Below, piece by piece: positions 7,968-16,882 of a stretch of 64,000 nucleotides of DNA. Each line of letters starts with the position of its first letter. The first letter of the stretch is position 1. Below the pieces are notes generated by a model. The model was not told the origin of the DNA and ran no database searches. It saw only the letters and a list, made by a program, of their open reading frames with translations. This stretch comes from Paraburkholderia bryophila (GTDB lineage Bacteria > Pseudomonadota > Gammaproteobacteria > Burkholderiales > Burkholderiaceae): positions 124,001 to 188,000 of the forward strand of contig NZ_QLTK01000005.1 in NCBI RefSeq assembly GCF_003269035.1, given 5' to 3'. A program made the translations under genes and the position numbers.

Positions 7968-9425
7968 TCAGGCCGGCTTTAACGCGAGCAAGGCCGCCGC
8001 GATGTCGTCGAACAGCGGACGGCTGCCGATGTCTTCGCTCAGGCAATTGTCCTTCAACTGCGCGAGCTTCGCCGCTACGTCGGCCTGCGTGTCGAGCCAG
8101 TCGCAGCGTTCGAGCAACTCGTCGAGCAGGCAACCGTAAGCGCGCACTTCGAGGCGCTGCAGCGCGACGGCGGTGTGCGCCTCTTCCGTGCGATAGATCG
8201 ATGCCGCGCCGAAATCGCCTAGCAGCGCATGCCCCTGACCGTCGTACAGAATATTGTGCGCGTACAGATCGCCATGCATGATGCCGCGCCGATGCAAATG
8301 ACTCGCCGCCGCTGCAATGCCTTGCGCAATCGCCCACGCGGACGCCGGATCAAAACGCGTGCCCGCGGCGTAGATGTCGCGCGTACACGATTCGAGGCTC
8401 GGCGGACCGCCCAGGTTGCCGAAACGCGGATCGATCAATTCCATCACGAGGCCGTGCGTGCCCGCTGGATGGTCCGCTACTTTGCCTGCCACCGGGATCA
8501 GGTTCGGATGACCGCCGGCCTGGATGCAGGCGGCCATTTCGCAGTCGGGCAAGCCGTCGCTCGTCACCGCGCCCTTGAACAGCTTGACGGCGACCGGCCG
8601 CGCGACGCCGCCATGCGGCGCCGACAGTTCCGCGCGATAGATCACGCCGGAAGCGCCTTCGCCCAAGGTCTGCTCGAGTTGCAACGCGTTCCATGGGATC
8701 GCCGCGATCGGCGTGTCGACCAGCGCCGACGTTTCCAGCGCTTCGTCGAACGGATTGCCGGCGTACGCGAGCCACGCAAGCCGGGGCAGACGTGTCAGCC
8801 AGTCCGGCAATGTGTCGAGCTGGTTCGCCGCGAGACGTATCAGTTCGAGCCGCGTGCAGGCGGCCAGCGTGTCGGGCAACGCACGCAATTGATTGCCGGC
8901 CAGCATCAGCTTCTGCAAGTGCGTGCAGCGGCCGATTTCCGCCGGCAGCGCGGCGAGTCGATTGTCGGTGAGCACCAGCCAGCGCAGCAGCGGCGGCAAC
9001 GCGTTGCCGGACACGTCGCGAATACGGTTGGCCTTGAAGCCGATCATGCTCAGTTGCTCGCATTGCCCCAGTACGGGCGGCAACTCGGTGAACAGGTTGT
9101 CGGAAGCGAACAGAATGCGCAGCCTGCTCAGGCGCGGCAAATCATCGGGCAGCGCACTGAGCGCATTGCCGGACAGGTCGAGGACTTCCAGCGTGTCGGC
9201 CAGATCGAAAATCTCGCGCGGAAATTCGCGCAGCCCGCACGCCAGTTTGAGGTGGCGCGTACCGGCGAGCTGGCCGGCCCGCAATTGTTCAAGTGTCGTG
9301 GTCAAAGTCGTGGTCTGGCTGTCCGTTGCCGGTACGTGTCGTACCGGGGGCCTCAATTCTACTGAGTCGCGACGAGGCGGTCTGCGTTTACGGTTATTAG
9401 ACTCGTCGACACCAAAACGCCCCAT
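7968..9425 (-). CDS. Leucine-rich-repeat protein with eukaryotic-type kinase domain
   Basis: A 485-residue two-domain protein without signal or membrane segment. Residues about 58-225 hold roughly seven LRR units of about 23 residues (pattern LxxLxLxxNxLxxLPxxL). Residues about 244-480 form a protein kinase: glycine loop GEGASGVIYRA, Lys in AVKLFK, a Glu in DCEMAAC, catalytic loop MHGDLYAHNIL (HGD instead of HRD) and GDFGAAS. All catalytic residues are present, so an active Ser/Thr kinase is likely. The first 40 residues are poor in motifs, and an alternative TTG start at 9305 (TTTLEQLRAGQ) may be correct. No partner phosphatase is adjacent. Bacterial LRR-kinase fusions are scarce and the role is unknown. 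Confidence 0.85.
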   Translation of the reverse strand: MGRFGVDESNNRKRRPPRRDSVELRPPVRHVPATDSQTTTLTTTLEQLRAGQLAGTRHLKLACGLREFPREIFDLADTLEVLDLSGNALSALPDDLPRLSRLRILFASDNLFTELPPVLGQCEQLSMIGFKANRIRDVSGNALPPLLRWLVLTDNRLAALPAEIGRCTHLQKLMLAGNQLRALPDTLAACTRLELIRLAANQLDTLPDWLTRLPRLAWLAYAGNPFDEALETSALVDTPIAAIPWNALQLEQTLGEGASGVIYRAELSAPHGGVARPVAVKLFKGAVTSDGLPDCEMAACIQAGGHPNLIPVAGKVADHPAGTHGLVMELIDPRFGNLGGPPSLESCTRDIYAAGTRFDPASAWAIAQGIAAAASHLHRRGIMHGDLYAHNILYDGQGHALLGDFGAASIYRTEEAHTAVALQRLEVRAYGCLLDELLERCDWLDTQADVAAKLAQLKDNCLSEDIGSRPLFDDIAAALLALKPA

Positions 9426-9586
9426 GCTGCACGCACATCTGTCATGCTTTCACACGAATTGGACAGCAAGATCTGGAGCGCGGGCAGCGGGCACGACGTT
9501 CACACTGTCGAACATCGGCGCGCACTACGCGACATCGCGGCCTCGCCTACCGGCATGCCGGCCTCCAACCCGCCAGGAGAAACACC

Positions 9587-10207
9587 GTGACATACGCATA
9601 CAAGTTGATGGATTCACCCGTCGGTCAGTTGAAGCTCGTCGCCAACGGCGAACGGCTGGCCGCGATTCTGTGGGAAAACGACAAGCCGAACCGGGTTCGT
9701 CTCGGTACGCTGATCGAGGCGAACGACCGCCCGATCCTGGTCGAAAGCGAACGGCAATTGAACGAGTATTTCGCCGGCAAACGCCAGGCGTTCGACCTCG
9801 CGCTCGACTTTCAGGGCACCGAGTTCCAGAAGAAAGTCTGGCACGCGCTGTTGACGATCCCGTTCGGCCAGACGCGCAGCTACAAGGAAATCGCGCTGCA
9901 ACTCGGCAATGTCAACGCCGTACGCGCGGTCGGCGCGGCGAACGGCAAGAACCCGATTTCCATCGTGGCGCCGTGCCATCGGGTGATCGGCGCGTCCGGC
10001 GATCTGACCGGATTCGCGGGCGGATTGGCAAACAAGATGCTGCTGTTGTCGCTGGAGGCGGGGCAGACTTCGCTGGAAGCGGGAGTGGATGGGGCGATGT
10101 CGGTATCGGGTTCGGTATCCGCTCCCGCACATAAGGTCGAAGCGAAAGCCAAGCCTGCACGTCAAGCGCCGGGCGTCGGCACGCAAGCGTCGCTGTTCGG
10201 CAATTGA
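9587..10207 (+). CDS. ogt: Methylated-DNA--[protein]-cysteine S-methyltransferase
   Basis: A suicide DNA-repair protein that moves O6-alkyl groups from guanine to its own cysteine. The start is GTG behind CAGGAG. The acceptor is Cys130 in the invariant PCHRVIG, preceded by the arginine-finger helix VRAVGAANGKNPI and the wing LTGFAGGLANK. The N-terminal ribonuclease-like domain is residues 1-75. Relatives are about 165-170 residues; this one has an extra C-terminal tail of about 40 residues rich in Ala, Ser, Val and Lys with no recognisable fold, which may be disordered. It is a single gene, convergent with the lipase gene downstream. Confidence 0.93.
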   Translation: MTYAYKLMDSPVGQLKLVANGERLAAILWENDKPNRVRLGTLIEANDRPILVESERQLNEYFAGKRQAFDLALDFQGTEFQKKVWHALLTIPFGQTRSYKEIALQLGNVNAVRAVGAANGKNPISIVAPCHRVIGASGDLTGFAGGLANKMLLLSLEAGQTSLEAGVDGAMSVSGSVSAPAHKVEAKAKPARQAPGVGTQASLFGN

Positions 10208-10242
10208 GCGGAAGCGCGCGCTGCGTTGCCGCGCGCGGCTCG

Positions 10243-11841
10243 TCAAAAGTTCGCGAAGAACGCTCGCGCGGCCACCATGCAGAACGACGCGACCAGTTCG
10301 CCGTGATACGCCTGCAACACGGCGGAAGCGCCGCCATCGGTCGCACCGTTCGCCACCGCCTGCTTCGCGAGCGACGCCTTGGCATTCGCGAAGCCCTGCC
10401 TGATCGGCGCGTAGGGATCGTTCGGTCCGCTCACAGGCGAGTCCACGTCGAGCACCGAAGTCAGTCCCGCCGGCACCTTGGCGCTCAACCAGTACGCCTG
10501 TTCGGTGCGCGCGTTGAAGAAGAACACCGTCGGGTCCGCCGCGCCGCCGCACAGTTGCACGGGCGCTTGCGGTACCCAGTTGCGTAGATCGTTGCGCTTG
10601 AACGCCTGGCGCAGCGGGTGCATCGGATTCGCGGCCGTCGTCAAGCTTGGCGTCGGCTGCGGGAATGCGCCATCGGGATGGGCGGCGGCGTCTTCCAGAA
10701 GCCCCAGGCGATAGGCGTTGCGCACGAGGTTGGCGTCGCCGAATCCCGCAGCGGACACCGGCTTCAACGCGACCGGCACGAGCGGCGGCGCAGCGGGCGG
10801 CGTCATCGCAGCGAATTGCGGCGCGGGCGGCACGCTGCTGAAGAGCTGGGTCGGCGGCAATTTTTTCGCGGCGAAGAGCGCGTCGAGCGATTGCAGACTC
10901 GGCAGCAAGGTCTCGATACCCGGCGCGTACGCCGCCTCATAAAAGTCGCCAGGCTTGCGATAAATGTTCCCGTAGGCGCGCTGATAACCCGTCACGATCA
11001 ACGTCGTGAAGAGTGTCGAACCCACGTTGACTTCGCCTTCGATCAACGCGTCCGCGGTCGCGGCCAACGCGTACGGACCCGATCCCGGCGCCGACGCGGT
11101 CACTTTCACGCCCGCTGCCTGCAACGCGCGATGCGTCGCCAGCGCCACGAAGCCGCCCTGCGAATAGCCGGTCACGAACAGCTTGCCGTTCTCGCGTGTT
11201 CTCTGTCCGCGCTTCGTGTCGTTCAGCACCCGACGCGCGGCCTGCAACGAGTCGATCACATCGGCGGATTGCTGGTCGGCGTTCAGATAGGGGTGATACG
11301 GCAGATCGGAGCCGGCATAGCCCGCGTAGTTGCTCGCCACCACGATGTAGCCCTGAGCCGCGTACATCGCCGCCACGGCGAGGCCTTCGCCGGCGCCGTC
11401 CGTGTTGGCGGGGTCCGTTTGCGTGATGTCGGCGAGGTTGTAGTGGCGGTAGGGCGTGGTGCCGTGCGCGTAGATCATCAGCGGACGCGGCCCGCTGCAC
11501 GCGGCTGAGTGTCCGGTCGGGAGCATCAGCGCGCCGCTCGCCTGGGTCGACTCGCCTGCGCCGCCGATCGTGCCGTAGCGGAACGTCACGATCTCGACGC
11601 CGCAAGCGGGCTTACCGGCAATCTGCGCGAGCTGCTGGCCGGAGGCATTCGACGCCAGCATCCTTGCAAACGCCGCGGCGCTGAGCCGAAGCGACACGCG
11701 ATGATCGAGCAACTGGCCGCGAGCCTTGCAACCGGTGTCACAAGCAGAACCCGAGCCGGCCTGCGCACCGACGCTGCCACTAACGCCCAACGTGAAACCG
11801 ATCAGCAGCCCGAGGGCGGCGTTTCGCATCGCTACACGCAT
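10243..11841 (-). CDS. Secreted alpha/beta hydrolase, secretory lipase (LIP) type
   Basis: A 532-residue exported hydrolase. The start at MRVAMRNAALG is preceded by GGAG six bases upstream; the ORF extends 50 residues further but that part has no signal character. The signal peptide covers about residues 1-26. Ser227 in VTGYSQGGFVAL is the nucleophile in a GxSxG elbow, and the oxyanion segment is MIYAHGTTPY. The length and domain pattern fit the secretory lipase family known from fungi and actinobacteria, with relatives in Burkholderiales. Two Cys pairs in the N-terminal 80 residues suggest disulfides. The substrate (triglyceride or other ester) is not decided by sequence. Confidence 0.85.
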   Translation of the reverse strand: MRVAMRNAALGLLIGFTLGVSGSVGAQAGSGSACDTGCKARGQLLDHRVSLRLSAAAFARMLASNASGQQLAQIAGKPACGVEIVTFRYGTIGGAGESTQASGALMLPTGHSAACSGPRPLMIYAHGTTPYRHYNLADITQTDPANTDGAGEGLAVAAMYAAQGYIVVASNYAGYAGSDLPYHPYLNADQQSADVIDSLQAARRVLNDTKRGQRTRENGKLFVTGYSQGGFVALATHRALQAAGVKVTASAPGSGPYALAATADALIEGEVNVGSTLFTTLIVTGYQRAYGNIYRKPGDFYEAAYAPGIETLLPSLQSLDALFAAKKLPPTQLFSSVPPAPQFAAMTPPAAPPLVPVALKPVSAAGFGDANLVRNAYRLGLLEDAAAHPDGAFPQPTPSLTTAANPMHPLRQAFKRNDLRNWVPQAPVQLCGGAADPTVFFFNARTEQAYWLSAKVPAGLTSVLDVDSPVSGPNDPYAPIRQGFANAKASLAKQAVANGATDGGASAVLQAYHGELVASFCMVAARAFFANF

Positions 11842-11998
11842 GTGAGGCTCCGTTTTGTTGGTATGACAACGAATGCGAATGGTCGGCTCGGCAAGGTGAA
11901 ACGAGTATAGGTGAAGCGATCCGCAAGCCGCTAGCGCGACGTCACGACAAAGCTGCAGAGCGGCAGGACGGCAATGCGGTGAACCGCTCACGCAAGCC

Positions 11999-12898
11999 TC
12001 AACGCGCCGCCGTGATGACCGACGTCACCAGTTCTTCCGCGCGCGACAAAAACAGCTTCAGCACCGGCGACGTATTCGCACGGCTATAACCGATCGCCAG
12101 ATCCACACACGGCGCGTCGCCTTCGAGCGGACGGCTCACGACCGACCACGGCAGCAGGTTGTTCGCATACTCCGGCATCAACGCGAGTCCGCGCGTGGAC
12201 GCCACCAGCGACATGGCCATGGCCAGATTGTCGACGCCATGTTCGGGCGTGAGCGTCACACCACTCTCCCGCAGATACCGTTCGATCACGTCGTGCAGCA
12301 CCTTCGCCTTGTTCGACGCCATGATGAACGTCTCGCCGACGAAATCTGCCGGGCGGATCGTGGCGCGCGCGGTCAAGCGGTGATCGCTCGGCATCAGCAC
12401 GACGAGCTTTTCGCGGTACACCACCTTGTAATCGAGATCGAAGCCCGGCTCGGTGCGCAGAAACGCAAGGTCGAGCTTGCCGCGCGCGAGCGCATCGGCG
12501 AGGTCCGGCGAGTAGTGGCTGGATACCGTGACGTCGATATTCGGCAGTTCGTCGCGCAACACCTGCATGGCGCGCGGCAGCCAGGTCATTTCCTGGCCGG
12601 TCAGAAAGCCGAGCGCAAAGACCTGTTTGGCCGGCCGCGACGCACGGCGCGCGGCCTCGGTGGCCGCGTCGACCTGCGTCAGCGCGAGCCGCGCATGGTC
12701 GAGAAAGGCCTTGCCCGCCGCGGTCAGTTCGACCCCGCGCGCGCTGCGGATGAACAAGGCCGCGCCGACCTCGTCCTCCAGATCGCGAATCTGCCGGCTC
12801 AGCGACGGCTGCGACGTATGCAAACGCCGCTCCGCCGCTACCGTCAGGCTGCCCGTCTCGGCGACGGCCACGAAATACCGCAGATGTCTCAACTCCAT
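11999..12898 (-). CDS. LysR-family transcriptional regulator
   Basis: A 299-residue regulator starting at MELRHLRYFV with AAGGA upstream. The N-terminal helix-turn-helix spans about residues 1-62 (VAAERRLHTSQPSLSRQIRDLE). The substrate-binding domain begins near residue 90 (FALGFLTGQEMTWLPRAM) and resembles the aromatic/chloride-responsive subgroup. It is divergent from the hydrolase-SDR pair, which it probably controls. A perfect 6-3-6 dyad fitting T-N11-A lies just upstream of its own start. Confidence 0.9.
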   Translation of the reverse strand: MELRHLRYFVAVAETGSLTVAAERRLHTSQPSLSRQIRDLEDEVGAALFIRSARGVELTAAGKAFLDHARLALTQVDAATEAARRASRPAKQVFALGFLTGQEMTWLPRAMQVLRDELPNIDVTVSSHYSPDLADALARGKLDLAFLRTEPGFDLDYKVVYREKLVVLMPSDHRLTARATIRPADFVGETFIMASNKAKVLHDVIERYLRESGVTLTPEHGVDNLAMAMSLVASTRGLALMPEYANNLLPWSVVSRPLEGDAPCVDLAIGYSRANTSPVLKLFLSRAEELVTSVITAAR

Positions 12899-12916
12899 GG
12901 GTCCTTTTGGCGAGAT

Positions 12917-12931
12917 ATGCCTCATAGGCAT
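12917..12931. promoter_or_regulatory. Candidate LysR box
   Basis: ATGCCT-CAT-AGGCAT is a perfect 6-bp inverted repeat with a 3-base centre and contains T-N11-A, the classic LysR binding pattern. It lies 19 bases upstream of the LysR start and about 130 bases upstream of the divergent hydrolase, the usual place for an autoregulatory and activating site. Confidence 0.5.
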
Positions 12932-13059
12932 GCCCGCCAGCCTACGAAGTCTTTTTCCTTTGCGCAAGCCCCCACTACATTAACCATCAGAGCGCGACGC
13001 AACGCACTCAGCACCGCCGGCGCACCATACCTTTTATCTATATCGAAGAGGAACCTGAA

Positions 13060-13923
13060 ATGACGGCACACACGCACCTGACCGCCCCGACCCAGTTCGT
13101 CGAAGCGAGCGGCATCCGCTTCGCGTATCGCCGCTTCGGCAAGACCGGCGGCGTACCGCTCGTGTTCAACATTCATTTCACCGGCACGATGGACCACTGG
13201 GACCCGGCCGTGACCGACGGCCTCGCGCAAAGCCGCGAAGTGATACTGTTCAATAACGCCGGTATCTCCAGCAGCTCCGGCGAGGTGCCGGAATCGATCG
13301 AGGCGATGGCCGCCAACGCCGCCGCGTTCATCAAGGCGCTCGGCCTGACGCAGGTCGACGTGCTCGGTTTTTCGATGGGCGGGTTGATCGCGCAGACGCT
13401 GGCGATCGCCGAGCCGAAGCTGGTACGCCGCTTGATTCTGGTCGGCACGGGCCCGCGCAGCGGTGAAGCGATGGAATCGCTCACGCCGGAAGCGCAGGAC
13501 ATTTTCGGCGCGACTTATGCCGAGCCGGACCATCTGTGGCTGCGCGTGCACTTCTCGCCATCGGCCGCGAGCCAGGCCGCGGGTCGCGAGTTCCTGCAGC
13601 GTTTCCGGCTGCGCACCGAAGGACGCGACCCGGAAGCCAACGAGAAGGTCGCGCCGGCCCAACTCGCCGCGCTCGCCAAATGGGGTGCGCCGCGTCCGAC
13701 ACCGTTCGACTATCTGCACGACCTGAAGCAACCCACCTTGGTGGTCAACGGCGACAACGACGTGATCATCTACTCGATCAATTCGTGGATTCTTCAGCAG
13801 AACCTGCCGAACGCTCAACTGATCATTTACCCCGACGCGAACCACGGCTCGCTGTACCAGTACCCGCAGCGCTTCGTCGCACACGTGGCGCAGTTCCTGG
13901 CGGAAGACAGCGCAGCCGCCTAA
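13060..13923 (+). CDS. Alpha/beta hydrolase
   Basis: A 287-residue cytoplasmic hydrolase with GAGGAA eight bases before the ATG. Nucleophile Ser105 lies in VLGFSMGGLIAQ, the acid Asp in VVNGDNDVI and the base His in PDANHGSLYQ, so the triad is complete. Pattern and length match the subfamily often annotated as non-heme chloroperoxidase or general esterase. It is followed after 63 bases by an SDR dehydrogenase and is divergent from a LysR regulator; the three form a small inducible unit. The natural substrate is unknown. Confidence 0.88.
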   Translation: MTAHTHLTAPTQFVEASGIRFAYRRFGKTGGVPLVFNIHFTGTMDHWDPAVTDGLAQSREVILFNNAGISSSSGEVPESIEAMAANAAAFIKALGLTQVDVLGFSMGGLIAQTLAIAEPKLVRRLILVGTGPRSGEAMESLTPEAQDIFGATYAEPDHLWLRVHFSPSAASQAAGREFLQRFRLRTEGRDPEANEKVAPAQLAALAKWGAPRPTPFDYLHDLKQPTLVVNGDNDVIIYSINSWILQQNLPNAQLIIYPDANHGSLYQYPQRFVAHVAQFLAEDSAAA

Positions 13924-13986
13924 GCGCGCTCAAGCGACGCAAGCCACCCAATCCATCGATTCGATTCATCTAACCGGAGTCTCGTC

Positions 13987-14733
13987 ATGAACAACCTCAC
14001 AGGAAAAACCGCGCTCGTCACGGGCGCTTCACGCGGCATCGGCCGCGCCAGCGCGCTCGCGCTCGCCCAGGCCGGCGCGCAGGTGCTGGTTCACTACAGC
14101 AGTGGAGAGAAGGAAGCGGACGCCGTGGTCGCCGACATTCGCGCGGCCGGCGGCAATGCGCAGAAGGTTGCCGCGAATCTACGCCAAGCCGACGGTCCGC
14201 ACGAACTGGCCAAACAGGTGCGCGCGGTGATTGGCCATCGGCTGGATATTCTGGTGGCGAACGCCGGTATTTCGAAAGCGGCGAGCATTGAAGACACGAC
14301 TGTCGAGGATTTCGACAATCTGTTCGCCGTGAATGTGCGTGCGCCGTTCTTTCTCGTGCAACAACTCTTGCCGGTGATGTGCAAGGGCAGCAGCGTGGTG
14401 CTGCTGTCGTCGCTCGCCGCACGCGCCGCGGTCGGCACGCTGCCCGCTTATGCCGCGACCAAGGGCGCGGTGGATACGCTCGTCAGGCATTTTGCGTCCG
14501 CGCTCGGCGAACGCGGCATTCGTGTGAATGCGGTGGCGCCGGGGGTCGTTGAAACCGACATGTCCAATTTCACGAAAACCGATTCGGGACGCGAGGTCAC
14601 ACTGAACATGCAGGCCTTGAAACGGGTCGCGCAACCGGACGACATTGGCGGCGCCGTGGCCTTCCTGGCCTCCGACGCTGCGCGCTGGATCACCGGCGAA
14701 ACGCTGCACGTGGACGGCGGCTCGAAGCTCTGA
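13987..14733 (+). CDS. SDR-family NAD(P)-dependent oxidoreductase
   Basis: A 248-residue classical short-chain dehydrogenase. The cofactor motif is TGASRGIGRA (residues 12-21), the structural motif NAGIS lies near residue 90, the catalytic Ser is in LLSSLAARAA, and the Tyr/Lys pair is in PAYAATKGAVD. The C-terminus GGAVAFLASDAARWITGETLHVDGG is typical of FabG-like enzymes. Vicinal Arg residues after the Gly motif hint at NADPH preference. It probably works with the preceding hydrolase under the divergent LysR regulator. The gene end is convergent with a dienelactone hydrolase gene. Confidence 0.9.
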   Translation: MNNLTGKTALVTGASRGIGRASALALAQAGAQVLVHYSSGEKEADAVVADIRAAGGNAQKVAANLRQADGPHELAKQVRAVIGHRLDILVANAGISKAASIEDTTVEDFDNLFAVNVRAPFFLVQQLLPVMCKGSSVVLLSSLAARAAVGTLPAYAATKGAVDTLVRHFASALGERGIRVNAVAPGVVETDMSNFTKTDSGREVTLNMQALKRVAQPDDIGGAVAFLASDAARWITGETLHVDGGSKL

Positions 14734-14780
14734 GCCCGACACGCACAACATGCCAGGCCCTAGCTCGCACGCGCCGCCCG

Positions 14781-14804
14781 GTGACCGGCCGACCCGCCGG
14801 TCAC
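14781..14804. terminator. Hairpin between convergent genes
   Basis: GTGACCGGC and GCCGGTCAC form a perfect 9-bp stem around a 6-base loop between the SDR gene and the convergent dienelactone hydrolase, overlapping the latter's stop codon. No T-run follows on either side, so intrinsic termination is uncertain. It may act as a bidirectional barrier. Confidence 0.4.
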
Positions 14805-15508
14805 TTCCACATCGTGCGACCGAAAAAGGTCAGCGTGCGATCCCACGCCTGCTGCGCCCAGACCGGATCGAATTGGGTCTGCGGAATCCGGCTGTAACCG
14901 ACCGCCGTTTCGTTGGCAAACGCGTGATGCGCGAGATAACGATGGAATTCGACGTCGACGTTCGCTTCGGTCAGCTTCTTTTCCAGCGCGTCGACCGTTT
15001 CCGCGGCGAAAAACTGGTCTTGCGTCGCCCAGTGGCCAATCACCGGCACCTTGATTTTCGATGCGTCGATATAGTCCAGCGGCGGAAAGCCGTACCACAC
15101 CACGCCGGCCGCCACTTCGGGGATATTGGATAGCGCGAGCAAGGTGAGCGCGCCACCCATGCAATAACCGGTCACCGCCACCTTATCCGCCTGCTGCTTC
15201 AGGTATTGAACCGCGCCGCGCACGTCTTGCGTGGCGGCGTCGCCGAAATCGAGCGCGCTCATCAAATGGTGGGCCTCTTCCTGTTCGACGGTCGACTTGC
15301 CGCGATACAGGTCGGGCACCAGCGCCAGATAACCGGCCAGCGCGAGCCGGTCGGCGACGCCGCGAATCTGGTCATTCAGACCCCACCACTCCTGAATCAC
15401 GACGACGGCGGGCGCACCCTCCAGTTTCGCCGGCTTCGCGAGATAGCCTTGCAACGGCTTGCCGTCAGGCCGGTTAAAAGTGACCATCGATCCGTGTGGC
15501 TGTGTCAT
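14801..15508 (-). CDS. Dienelactone hydrolase family protein
   Basis: A 235-residue alpha/beta hydrolase starting at MTQPHGSMV, with GAGGAG upstream; the ORF reaches 53 residues further without a start signal. The nucleophile is Cys116 in TGYCMGGAL, as in dienelactone hydrolases. QEWWGLNDQI carries the conserved Glu, and the Asp (ATQDQFF) and His (LAHHAFAN) complete the triad. Classical members open the lactone ring of chlorocatechol-derived dienelactones; many chromosomal copies have no known substrate. No ring-cleavage genes are adjacent. Confidence 0.88.
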   Translation of the reverse strand: MTQPHGSMVTFNRPDGKPLQGYLAKPAKLEGAPAVVVIQEWWGLNDQIRGVADRLALAGYLALVPDLYRGKSTVEQEEAHHLMSALDFGDAATQDVRGAVQYLKQQADKVAVTGYCMGGALTLLALSNIPEVAAGVVWYGFPPLDYIDASKIKVPVIGHWATQDQFFAAETVDALEKKLTEANVDVEFHRYLAHHAFANETAVGYSRIPQTQFDPVWAQQAWDRTLTFFGRTMWK

Positions 15509-15748
15509 CGGGTTCTCCTCGGGGTAGACGAAGCCGCTAGCATAGCGCCAGTACCACGAGTTCTGCCGGCGGCCTGCCATCCCGCGAGTCGAGCGAGAGT
15601 CGTGCGAGATCCGGGCAAGAAGCGTGCGATCGTGGCCCCACCCACGGTCGGCCTGGTATCTTTGCACCGGGGCAACGATCGAATTTTGCGAAACCCGCCA
15701 GTCGCTCTCATACTGCCGGCTACCTATCGCTTCCGGTTCAGGTCAGTC

Positions 15749-16756
15749 ATGGTCGTACCCGAGTTCGTCGACGCCATCCACCGCTACGGAATGGGCGCCT
15801 CCCTGAAACTGTTGGTTGCGCTGTCCGTCATTGCCGCCGTGCTGTTCGGTTCCGCGTTCGGCGCCACGGTTGCCCCTGCTTCGTCTCCCGCCGCTCGACC
15901 CGCGAACGTCACGAACGTCACGAACGTCACGCACGTCCGGATTCTTCGCATTCCCGGCGACACCGTGCGCGAAGGCCGCTGGGCTTTTCTGATCACCGCG
16001 CTGGACCACACCGTGCCGGCTTACGGCCCCTACGTGATCGACAGCTATTCGGCGGCCATGTCGGCACGGCGCGAGATCGACGAGGTGATCGCAGGACGCC
16101 TGATCAATGTGCTGGCCAGCGAACCCGGCCACCATGAACTCGATGCCGCCACCATTCCGATTCCCATTCCGATCGACCGTGGTCTGCTCGGCTATCGCGT
16201 GGCGCTCATCAACGAAGGGCAGCAGGCGAAATTCAACGCGGTCCACGACCTCGCGGGCCTGCGAACGCTGACGGTCGGTCAGGGCCAGGATTGGGGCGAT
16301 GTGCCGGTGTACCGGCTGGCGGGCGTACCGCTCGTCACGGCGAGCCGCTACGACCTGCTGTTTCCGATGCTGGCCGATCACCGCTTCGATATGTTTCCGC
16401 GCGGCGTGCTTGAAATCACGCGCGAGTTGAAGGCGTTTCAAACGGCTTTTCCACAGATGCGGATCGAATCCCATCTACTGATCCGCTACCCGTACGCGCA
16501 GTTTTTCTACGTCAGCAAAGACGCCCCGGTGCTCGCGAAGCGAATCAACGACGGCCTCGAAGCCATGCTGAAGGACGGCAGCTTCGACGCGCTGTTCCGC
16601 GCGTATTTCTCGCGCAGCATCGCCGACCTGCATCTCGACCAGCGCGTGCTGATCGACCTGAAGAATCCGTTTCTGCCCGCGTGGGTGCCGTTGGATCGCA
16701 AAGCGCTCTGGCTCGATCCATTCGTCGGCAATAAGCGTCCATGCAGGATCGACTGA
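15749..16756 (+). CDS. Periplasmic solute-binding-like protein (family 3 type)
   Basis: A 335-residue protein with an N-terminal hydrophobic signal (ASLKLLVALSVIAAVLFGSAFG) and one probable bilobed periplasmic binding fold. The segments LRTLTVGQGQDWGDVPVYRLAG, RFDMFPRGVLEI and FFYVSKDAPVLAKRINDGLEAM match the domain seen in amino-acid binding proteins and in two-component sensor ectodomains. Just after the signal there are three identical 9-base units giving Asn-Val-Thr three times. No transporter gene is near. The start is uncertain: Met at 15749 is used, and Met at 15791 is possible. Role unknown. Confidence 0.7.
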   Translation: MVVPEFVDAIHRYGMGASLKLLVALSVIAAVLFGSAFGATVAPASSPAARPANVTNVTNVTHVRILRIPGDTVREGRWAFLITALDHTVPAYGPYVIDSYSAAMSARREIDEVIAGRLINVLASEPGHHELDAATIPIPIPIDRGLLGYRVALINEGQQAKFNAVHDLAGLRTLTVGQGQDWGDVPVYRLAGVPLVTASRYDLLFPMLADHRFDMFPRGVLEITRELKAFQTAFPQMRIESHLLIRYPYAQFFYVSKDAPVLAKRINDGLEAMLKDGSFDALFRAYFSRSIADLHLDQRVLIDLKNPFLPAWVPLDRKALWLDPFVGNKRPCRID

Positions 16757-16810
16757 TAACGCCTCAGGATTTCCTGACCAGCGAATCAGCAAACCGGCCG
16801 CGCAGAGTCC

Positions 16811-16845
16811 GCGCCGCCTGACGTTCAGCAGCCGGCGGCGCGTTT
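16811..16845 (+). terminator. Candidate intrinsic terminator
   Basis: GCGCCGCC (16811-16818) pairs perfectly with GGCGGCGC (16834-16841) and is followed by GTTT. It lies about 55 bases after the solute-binding-like gene. The T-run is short. Confidence 0.45.
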
Positions 16846-16882
16846 AAAGTGGAGCATCCCCTTGCTTTGCCGGATGACCGTC

